Source: RHKX01 sp963784885 (GTDB taxonomy: Bacteria; Actinomycetota; Thermoleophilia; Solirubrobacterales; 70-9). From it: 64,000 bases of DNA. A model generated the notes under the pieces. It was not told where the DNA came from. It did not search any database and worked only from the letters and a program-made list of their open reading frames with translations. The position numbers and the translations under genes were made by a program. Below, piece after piece: positions 58,373 through 64,000 of the stretch (positions within the stretch are counted from its first letter, which is position 1; each line of letters starts with the position of its first letter). Where the stretch lies: assembly GCA_963784885.1 (NCBI GenBank), contig CAWATA010000004.1:372001-436000 (forward strand), given 5' to 3'.

Positions 58373-59338
58373 ATGAGCGAACCGACGCAGGAGGACCTGA
58401 AGCGCGCCGTCGCGGCCGTCGTCAACGACTGCATGGGGGTGCGGGAAGGCGATCAGGTCCTCGTGATCGCCAACCCGGCGACGCTCGGGCTCGGCGAGCG
58501 GCTCCGCGGCGAGTCCGGCCGGGCCGGGGCCGACGCGGTGCTGGCACTGATGGCCGAGCGCGAGACCCACGCGGCCGAGCCGCCGCGCACGATCGCCGCT
58601 GCGATGAGGGAGGCCGACGTCGTCCTCGCCCCGACCGTCCAGTCGCTCTCCCACACGGCCTCGCGGAAGGAGGCGTCGGAGGCCGGGGCGCGGATCGCCA
58701 CCCTGCCCGGCGTCACCGAGCAGATGCTCGCCCGGGTGATGAGTGCCGACATGGCCGAGCTGCGCCGCCGCGGGCACGCGATCGCCGACATCCTCAGCGC
58801 CGGCAGCGAGGCGCGTATCACCTGCGCCAACGGCAGCGACCTCCGGCTCGGTCTCGAGGGCAGGACCGCGATCCCCGACGCCGGCGAGCTGACCGCTCGC
58901 GGCGCCTTCGGGAACCTGCCCTGCGGCGAGGGCTTCATCTCGCCCGACGACCGCGCCTGCGAGGGCACGCTCGTCGTCGACGGGACGATCGCCGGCGTCG
59001 GCATCCCGGCTGAGCCGGTGACCCTCACCGTCGAGGGCGGACGGCTGACCGAGGCGAGCGGAGCCGAGGGCCGAGCGCTGGTCGAGCTGCTCACCGCCGA
59101 CAGCGAGGACGGCCGGACGATCGCCGAGCTCGGCGTCGGCACGAATGAGAGGGCCGAGCTGACGGGCAACGTCCTCGAGGACGAGAAGCTGCTCGGCACC
59201 GTCCACGTCGCTTTCGGCGCGTCCGAGGCGATCGGCGGGCGGATCCAGGTCCCGGTCCACCTCGACTGCGTCGTCATGAAGCCGGTCCTGAGCGTCGACG
59301 GGACCGAGATCGTCCGCGACGGCGAACTGCTCGTCTGA
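58373..59338 (+). CDS. M29-family leucyl aminopeptidase
   Basis: 321 residues. TAGGGT (58358-58363) and a 9-nt spacer precede the ATG. M29 (aminopeptidase T) features: a DNA-sparing N-terminal domain and a metal site with NLPCGEGFISPDD (Glu), ELGVGTNERAELTGNVLEDEKLLGTVHVAFG (Glu and His) and VPVHLDCVVMKP (His, Asp). MKPVLSVDGTEIVRDGE closes the domain. The family is usually about 370-410 residues, so this is a short form. A two-metal exopeptidase. Confidence 0.88.
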   Translation: MSEPTQEDLKRAVAAVVNDCMGVREGDQVLVIANPATLGLGERLRGESGRAGADAVLALMAERETHAAEPPRTIAAAMREADVVLAPTVQSLSHTASRKEASEAGARIATLPGVTEQMLARVMSADMAELRRRGHAIADILSAGSEARITCANGSDLRLGLEGRTAIPDAGELTARGAFGNLPCGEGFISPDDRACEGTLVVDGTIAGVGIPAEPVTLTVEGGRLTEASGAEGRALVELLTADSEDGRTIAELGVGTNERAELTGNVLEDEKLLGTVHVAFGASEAIGGRIQVPVHLDCVVMKPVLSVDGTEIVRDGELLV

Positions 59339-59342
59339 CCTC

Positions 59343-60254
59343 CTGGCGGGACCGGCGGACAAGCGCCTGCTCGCCGTACCGAACGTCTCCGACGGCTCCG
59401 ATGTCGGGGCCATCGATCACCTGCGCGAGGCGTTCGTCCCTCCGGTGGCGCTGCTCGACGAGCACTCCGATTCCGTCCACAACCGGACCGTCTTCACGGT
59501 CGCCGGCGACGACCGGCCGCTGCTCGACGCACTGGAGCGGCTCGCCGGTCTGACGATCGAGCGGATCGACATCAGCCGCCAGCGCGGCGCCCACCCGCGG
59601 ATCGGCGCGATCGACGTCTGCCCGGTCGTCTGGCACCACGCCGACCTGCGCCCGCGCGCGGTCGACCTCGCGCTCGCGGTCGCCGAGCGGCTCGGCTCGG
59701 TCGGGCTGCCCGTCTTCCTCTACGGCGAGCTGGCGGCGACACCCGAGCGCCGCGAGCGCTCCCACTTCCGCCGCGGCGGTCACCGCGAGCTCGTGCGGCG
59801 GATGGAAGCCGACGAGCTCGAGCCCGACTACGGTCCCGACCGGGCCCACCCGACCGCCGGCGGGGTGCTGGTGACCGCCCGCCCGCCGCTCGCAGCCTTC
59901 AACCTCGAGCTTCGCGATGGCACCGCGATGGAAGCAGGACGGGCGATCGCCGCCGGGCTCCGCGAGTCCGGCGGCGGCCTACCCGGCGTCCGCGCGCTCG
60001 CGATCGAGATGGGCCCGGGGCGGGTGCAGATCTCGACCAACGTCCACGACCCGCTCGCCGTCCCGCTCGCCGAGGTCGTCGAGTTGACCCGGCGGCTGGC
60101 GGCGGGACACGGAACCGCTCCGGTCGAGGCCGAGCTGGTCGGGCTCGTCCCGGCGGCGGCGCTCGCGGGCTGGCCGGGGGAGCTGCCGTTCGCCGGCGGC
60201 GACCCGGCCGAGCGGACGATCGAGGCCCGGCTCGCTGCCACCGCGGGCGCCTAA
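59343..60254 (+). CDS. Glutamate formimidoyltransferase (FTCD N-terminal type), atypical start
   Basis: About 303 residues from CTG at 59343, 5 bp after the preceding stop. Family motifs begin at LLAVPNVSDGSD, upstream of the first in-frame GTG (59445), so the start must be earlier; from an in-frame TGA at 59289 to there no ATG, GTG or TTG exists. Motifs: DEHSDSVHNRTVFTVAGDD, HPRIGAIDVCPVVWHHA, PVFLYGELAATPERRE, GVLVTARPPLAAFNLELR and VQISTNVHDPLAVPLAEVVEL. Transfers formimino from formiminoglutamate to tetrahydrofolate (His degradation). The cyclodeaminase domain is absent. Confidence 0.8.
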   Translation: MAGPADKRLLAVPNVSDGSDVGAIDHLREAFVPPVALLDEHSDSVHNRTVFTVAGDDRPLLDALERLAGLTIERIDISRQRGAHPRIGAIDVCPVVWHHADLRPRAVDLALAVAERLGSVGLPVFLYGELAATPERRERSHFRRGGHRELVRRMEADELEPDYGPDRAHPTAGGVLVTARPPLAAFNLELRDGTAMEAGRAIAAGLRESGGGLPGVRALAIEMGPGRVQISTNVHDPLAVPLAEVVELTRRLAAGHGTAPVEAELVGLVPAAALAGWPGELPFAGGDPAERTIEARLAATAGA

Positions 60255-60270
60255 CTACAATCGCGGCCCG

Positions 60271-60663
60271 ATGCCGGGTAACGCAAAGCCACGCCGCCGC
60301 AAGCACCGCGGCACCCAGACCGGAAGCGTCCAGCGCCGCCAGACGCGACGGCCGCGCAACCGCCAGGAAGCGATGGCCCAGGCACGCTCGCGAGGACGCG
60401 GCAGCGGCAAGGCCCAGCGCGTCGACCGCCGCGACCTGCCGCCGACCTGGCGCGGGGCGACGATCCGCGGCGTCCTCTTCGCGGCGTTGCTGCTGCCGGT
60501 GTCGCTGCTCTTCGGCCAGCCGCTCGGCGGAGCGATCGTGCTGACGATCATCGCCGCCCTCGCCTACATCCCGCTCGGCTTCTACACCGAGACCTTCTTC
60601 TACAACCGCCGCATGGCCCGCGCGAAGCAGGCGCGCGAGGCGAAACAGTCCGAACCGGACTGA
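60271..60663 (+). CDS. Basic N-terminus, two-helix membrane protein
   Basis: 130 residues. Residues 1-65 are strongly basic (PRRRKHRGTQTGSVQRRQTRRPRNRQ), then two hydrophobic helices (about 68-88, 88-108) and a charged tail ending KQSEPD. The basic stretch could contact nucleic acid or phospholipid. TACAAT (60256-60261) lies 9 nt before the ATG. Occurs just before the MBL hydrolase gene; function unknown. Confidence 0.7.
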   Translation: MPGNAKPRRRKHRGTQTGSVQRRQTRRPRNRQEAMAQARSRGRGSGKAQRVDRRDLPPTWRGATIRGVLFAALLLPVSLLFGQPLGGAIVLTIIAALAYIPLGFYTETFFYNRRMARAKQAREAKQSEPD

Positions 60664-60671
60664 GGGCGGCG

Positions 60672-61313
60672 ATGGACGTCCGCAGTTTCACGGTCGGGCC
60701 GTTCGCCGAGAACACCTACTTCATCCGCCGCGACGGCTCCGACAAGGCACTCGTCATCGACCCCGGGGACGAGGCACCGCTGCTGCTCGGCGCGATCGAC
60801 CAGCTCGGGCTCGACGTCGAGGCGATCCTCCTCACCCACACCCACGTCGACCACGTCGGTGCCGTCACGCCGGTCGCGGAGGCGACGAACGCGACCGTCT
60901 ACTGCCCGCAGCTCGAGACGCCGATGCTCGCCGACATCATGAAGTGGACCCCGATCCCCGGGATCGGGCCGTACGAGGGCTACGACGCCGACGAGACGCT
61001 CGCGGGCGGCGAGAAGCTCGAGCTCGCCGGCTTCGGCATCGACGTCATCTTCACTCCCGGCCACAGCATCGGCCACCTGACCTACTCGATCCCGGACGAG
61101 ACCGCGATGTTCAGCGGCGACGTCCTCTTTCAGGGCTCGGTCGGCCGCGTCGACCTTCCCGGCGGCGACTGGCCGACGCTCGCCGAGAGCCTGCAGCTGC
61201 TCGTCGACACCCACCCGGCGGAGACCACCGTCTATCCGGGGCACATGGGGATCACGACGCTCGAGCGGGAGCTCGCGTCGAACCCGTTCCTCGCCGAGCT
61301 TCCGGCGCGGTAG
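60672..61313 (+). CDS. MBL-fold hydrolase, glyoxalase II-like
   Basis: 213 residues. Metallo-beta-lactamase fold with HTHVDHVG (HxHxDH), ITFTPGHSIGHLTYSI-like region (FTPGHSIGHLTYSIPDE), FSGDVLFQGSVGRVD and VYPGHMGITTLERELASNPFL. Zinc-binding residues are complete. Typical of hydroxyacylglutathione hydrolase-like proteins; the substrate may be a thioester of another thiol. The MBL-hisS-aspS neighbourhood is common in actinobacteria; here a DMT transporter gene is inserted between the first two. Confidence 0.92.
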   Translation: MDVRSFTVGPFAENTYFIRRDGSDKALVIDPGDEAPLLLGAIDQLGLDVEAILLTHTHVDHVGAVTPVAEATNATVYCPQLETPMLADIMKWTPIPGIGPYEGYDADETLAGGEKLELAGFGIDVIFTPGHSIGHLTYSIPDETAMFSGDVLFQGSVGRVDLPGGDWPTLAESLQLLVDTHPAETTVYPGHMGITTLERELASNPFLAELPAR

Positions 61314-61322
61314 CGGCGGCGC

Positions 61323-62159
61323 TTGCTGGCGATCGCGCTCGCGCTCGGCTCGTCGGCGTGTTACGGCGTCTCCAACTTCGTCGGGCCGCAGCTCGCCAAG
61401 CGGCACACGATCGTCGCCGTCCTCGTCACCTCCCAGATTGCGGCGGTGATCGCCTGCGCCGCCTACGTCCTCGCCGATGGATCAGCGCCGCTGAGCGCCC
61501 CCAACACCGCGATAGCGCTGCTGGCCGGCGTCGGCAATGCAGGCGGGCTGATCGGCTTCTACAAGGCGGCAGAGCTCGGGCCGCTCAGCGTCGCGGCCCC
61601 GATCGGCGCCCTCGGCGCCGTCGTTCCAGTGCTCTGGGGCCTGTCCGGAGGCGAGGAGCTGCGGGCGACCGAGGCGGCCGGGCTCGCGCTCGCGCTCGGC
61701 GGCGGCGCGCTGGCGGCTCGGACCACCCGCTCGGAGGAGATCGTCTATGCGGACCCGCGGGCGAGCGTGCTCTGGGCGTGCGGATCGGCGGTCGCCTTCG
61801 GCGTCTTTCTGACCGCGCTGCCGCAGGCTTCCGACGACGGCCGCGCCTGGTCGCTCCTCGACGCGCGGATCGCTCTGGTGACGATTCTGCTGCTCTGGGC
61901 GGGCGTGCGGCTGCGGGCGCTCCGGTTCGGCCGCGAGAGCCTCGTGCTCTCGATCCCCGGGCTTCTGCTGGTGTCCGGGACGCTGCTCTACACGGTCGCC
62001 GCCGATCACGGGCAGCTCTCGATCGTCTCAGTGCTCGGCTCGCTGTTCCCGGTCTTCACGGTCGGGCTCGCGGCGGCACTGCTCGCCGAGCGACTATCGC
62101 GCGAGCAGGCGATCGGGGTGACGGCGGCGCTCGCCGGCATCGTCCTGATCGCGATCTGA
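61323..62159 (+). CDS. EamA/DMT-family transporter
   Basis: 278 residues from TTG at 61323, 9 bp after the preceding stop. Ten predicted helices in two EamA halves: SSACYGVSNFVGPQLAKRHTIVAVLVTSQIAAV, GLIGFYKAAELGPLSVAAPIGALGAVVPVLWGL and LLYTVAADHGQLSIVSVLGSLFPVFTVGLAAALLAERLSREQ. Second DMT-type carrier of the window, different from the one at 4491. Substrate unknown. Confidence 0.88.
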   Translation: MLAIALALGSSACYGVSNFVGPQLAKRHTIVAVLVTSQIAAVIACAAYVLADGSAPLSAPNTAIALLAGVGNAGGLIGFYKAAELGPLSVAAPIGALGAVVPVLWGLSGGEELRATEAAGLALALGGGALAARTTRSEEIVYADPRASVLWACGSAVAFGVFLTALPQASDDGRAWSLLDARIALVTILLLWAGVRLRALRFGRESLVLSIPGLLLVSGTLLYTVAADHGQLSIVSVLGSLFPVFTVGLAAALLAERLSREQAIGVTAALAGIVLIAI

Positions 62160-62180
62160 CCGACTAAGGTCGCACTCGCG

Positions 62181-63434
62181 ATGGCGGCGAAGCCAACCAA
62201 GCACCAGCTACCGAAGGGGACCTTCGACGTCCTCCCGGCCGACGAGGCCGCGCGCGGCGCGGTCGCGGCCGTCGCGGCGCGACGCCTCGGGGGCGCCGGC
62301 TACGGCCGGATCGAGACGCCCGCCTTCGAGGACACGGGTCTGTTCGAGCGCGGGGTGGGGGAGTCCACCGACATCGTCCGCAAGGAGATGTTCACGTTCG
62401 AGGATCAGGGCGGCCGCTCGATCACGCTGCGCCCGGAGGGAACGGCGCCGATCTGCCGCGCCTACATCGAGCACGGCATGCACCGCCTCCCGCAACCCGT
62501 GAAGCTCTGGTACCGGGGGCCCTACTTCCGCTACGAGCGCCCGCAGGAGGGCCGCTTCCGCGAGTTCAACCAGGTCGGCGCCGAGGCGATCGGCTCCGGC
62601 TCGGCGATGGTCGACGCGGAGCTGATAATCCTGCTCGACGGGATCCTCACCGACCTCGGGATCACCGACGCCCGGCTGCTGCTCTCCTCGCTCGGCTCGC
62701 CCGGCGCACGTGCCGGTTATCGCGATGAGCTCCGCGAGTACCTGCGCGACCACGAGGGTGAGCTCTCCGACGAGGTCCGCGGGCGGATCGACACGAACCC
62801 GATGCGGGCCTTCGACTCCGACCATCCCGGTACCCGCGCGGTGATGGCCGACGCACCGCGGATGCTCGACCGCCTCGCGGGCGCGGACGACGAGCACTTC
62901 GCCGAGGTCCGGGAGCTGCTCGACGCCGCCGCGGTCGACTACACGCTCGACGGCTCGCTCGTCCGCGGCCTCGACTACTACAACCGCACCGTCTTCGAGT
63001 TCGCCTGCGACCGGCTCGGCGCCCAGTCCGGCATCGGGGGCGGCGGCCGCTACGACGGCCTCGTCGAGCTGCTCGGCGGCCCGGCGACGCCGGCGGTCGG
63101 CTGGGCGGCGGGAATCGAGCGGATCCTGCTGGCGATGCAGACCCCACCGGAGCCCGAGCGGATCGACGTGTTCGTCGTCGCTGCCGAAGACCGGGCGAAG
63201 GCCTTCGGCCTCGTCGCCGAGCTTCGCGAGGCCGGGCTCGCCGCCGATCTCGACCTCGCCGAGCGGAGCTTCAAGGGCCAGATGAAGCAGGCCGACCGCT
63301 CCGGCGCCCGCCATGCGGTCATCCTCGAGCCCGACGGGACCGCGAAGCTCCGCGACATGGGCAGCGGCGATCAGCGCGAGGTCGATCCGGGGGCGCTCGT
63401 CGCCGAGCTCGGCGCAGATCCCTCCGGGCGCTGA
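62181..63434 (+). CDS. hisS: Histidyl-tRNA synthetase
   Basis: 417 residues. Class II synthetase: motif 1 region GRIETPAFEDTGLFERGVGE, motif 2 FRYERPQEGRFREFNQVG, HisA motif LVRGLDYYNRTVFEF and motif 3-like GIGGGGRYDGLVELLGG with PAVGWAAGIERIL, then a C-terminal anticodon-binding domain (VFVVAAEDRAKAFGL, DLAERSFKGQMKQADR). TAAGGT (62165-62170) is 10 nt before the ATG. Followed by aspS. Confidence 0.97.
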   Translation: MAAKPTKHQLPKGTFDVLPADEAARGAVAAVAARRLGGAGYGRIETPAFEDTGLFERGVGESTDIVRKEMFTFEDQGGRSITLRPEGTAPICRAYIEHGMHRLPQPVKLWYRGPYFRYERPQEGRFREFNQVGAEAIGSGSAMVDAELIILLDGILTDLGITDARLLLSSLGSPGARAGYRDELREYLRDHEGELSDEVRGRIDTNPMRAFDSDHPGTRAVMADAPRMLDRLAGADDEHFAEVRELLDAAAVDYTLDGSLVRGLDYYNRTVFEFACDRLGAQSGIGGGGRYDGLVELLGGPATPAVGWAAGIERILLAMQTPPEPERIDVFVVAAEDRAKAFGLVAELREAGLAADLDLAERSFKGQMKQADRSGARHAVILEPDGTAKLRDMGSGDQREVDPGALVAELGADPSGR

Positions 63435-63456
63435 CGGACTGCAAGACTGCGCGACC

Positions 63457-64000
63457 GTGAGCGATCCCGCCGACGTCCCCGAGTTTCCCGCCCAGCGCGG
63501 CAACACCTATCGCGACACCTGGTGCGGCGAGATCCGCGCCGACCGCGTCGGCGGAGAGGCCAGACTCGCCGGCTGGGTGAACCGGCGGCGTGACCACGGC
63601 GGCCTCGTCTTCATCGACCTCCGCGACCGGACCGGGCTCGTCCAGCTCGTCTTCGACCCCGACGACAGCGGCACCGCGTTCGAGCTCGGCCACAGGCTCC
63701 GCCCCGAGGACGTGATCAGCGTCCGCGGCCCGGTCGTCGAGCGCTCGGCCGACACGATCAACCCGGAGATCCCAACCGGCGCCTTCGAGCTCCGCGTCGG
63801 CGAGGCGGAGCTGCTGTCGGACGCGCGGACGCCGCCGTTCGAGATCGAGGGTCGCGGCGCCAGCGAGGCGGGCGAGGAGACGCGGCTGCGCTACCGCTAT
63901 CTCGACCTCCGTCGCGAGCACATGCGCGAGGCGCTCCAGCTCCGCGCCAAGCTCGTCCGGGCGATGCGCACCCAGCTCGACGGCGACGGCTTCCTCGAGG
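63457..64000 (+). CDS. aspS: Aspartyl-tRNA synthetase, 3'-truncated at window edge
   Basis: First 181 codons from GTG at 63457, reading SDPADVPEFPAQRGNTYRDTWCGE. Anticodon-binding OB fold: GWVNRRRDHGGLVFIDLRDR, TGLVQLVFDPDDSG, DVISVRGPVVERS, then the hinge and start of the catalytic domain RLRYRYLDLRREHMREALQLRAKLVRAMR. Typical of AspS. The catalytic motifs lie beyond the window. It follows hisS by 22 bp. Confidence 0.95.
   Translation, partial: MSDPADVPEFPAQRGNTYRDTWCGEIRADRVGGEARLAGWVNRRRDHGGLVFIDLRDRTGLVQLVFDPDDSGTAFELGHRLRPEDVISVRGPVVERSADTINPEIPTGAFELRVGEAELLSDARTPPFEIEGRGASEAGEETRLRYRYLDLRREHMREALQLRAKLVRAMRTQLDGDGFLE

Noticed and set aside
1..64000. CRISPR array, prophage, insertion sequence or integron
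   Set aside because: No spaced direct repeats, transposase or integrase motifs, or terminal inverted repeats were seen. The only tandem repeat is the in-gene HHHGGK one.

Overview
The window is very GC-rich, densely coded DNA with short intergenic gaps, frequent 1-8 nt gene overlaps and many GTG/TTG starts. Gene content (LemA plus DUF2207, DUF2630, many TetR and SDR genes, families of secreted beta-propeller proteins, an MBL hydrolase close upstream of hisS-aspS, an elongator tRNA-Met without encoded CCA) points to a chromosomal segment of an actinobacterium. Thermoleophilia/Solirubrobacterales is my best guess, by inference only. No insertion sequence, integrase, phage module, CRISPR array or rRNA is visible.

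Layout. 1-9.8 kb: end of a probable lipoprotein, an asymmetric two-subunit ABC exporter, a small four-cysteine protein, a DMT exporter, a secreted penicillin-acylase-family Ntn hydrolase and two oxidoreductases. 9.8-16.1 kb: MFS exporter divergent from a TetR regulator, a diguanylate cyclase, a SHOCT protein and the DUF2207-LemA pair. 16.2-23.2 kb: SDR, SGNH hydrolase, GIY-YIG-like protein, a three-gene NMT1-type ABC importer, AI-2E-family transporter and a small membrane protein. 23.2-26.4 kb: glutamate decarboxylase, then a decayed stretch with remnants of cydC, a PadR regulator and a ferredoxin reductase around an intact UBP zinc finger, then a siderophore-interacting protein. 26.5-34 kb: YceI, ZIP transporter, DUF2630, TetR/reductase divergent pair, SLC13/ArsB-like permease with a CBS protein, and a DrrAB-type ABC pair.

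34.1-40.7 kb is the most coherent metabolic block: a YfcC-family transporter followed by arcA-arcB-arcC (arginine to citrulline, ornithine, carbamoyl phosphate, ATP, CO2 and NH3), facing a glnK-amtB pair that could recapture ammonium. That pair is unusual: the Amt has Glu at the first twin-His position (168) and the PII protein has Val at the modification site 51. 40.8-49.2 kb: CDF transporter with a possible leader peptide, TspO, a serine hydrolase, a NarL-type two-component system, a secreted His-repeat peptide, a lipoprotein cupredoxin, a flavin amine oxidase, a cupin and a GST-like protein. 49.3-56 kb: secreted beta-propellers, an EEP-family lipoprotein, a thioesterase-like protein, an HSL-type hydrolase and tRNA-Met. 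56-64 kb: bicupin, a frameshifted HDAC-family gene, M29 aminopeptidase, formimidoyltransferase, small membrane protein, MBL hydrolase, DMT transporter, hisS and the 5' part of aspS.

A recurring regulatory feature: at least 18 genes carry a TANNNT hexamer 6-10 nt before the start codon. Most of these lack a Shine-Dalgarno sequence, which suggests widespread leaderless transcription. This pattern fixes several start sites, supports the small ORF at 4308 and points to a non-canonical ATC start for the amine oxidase gene.
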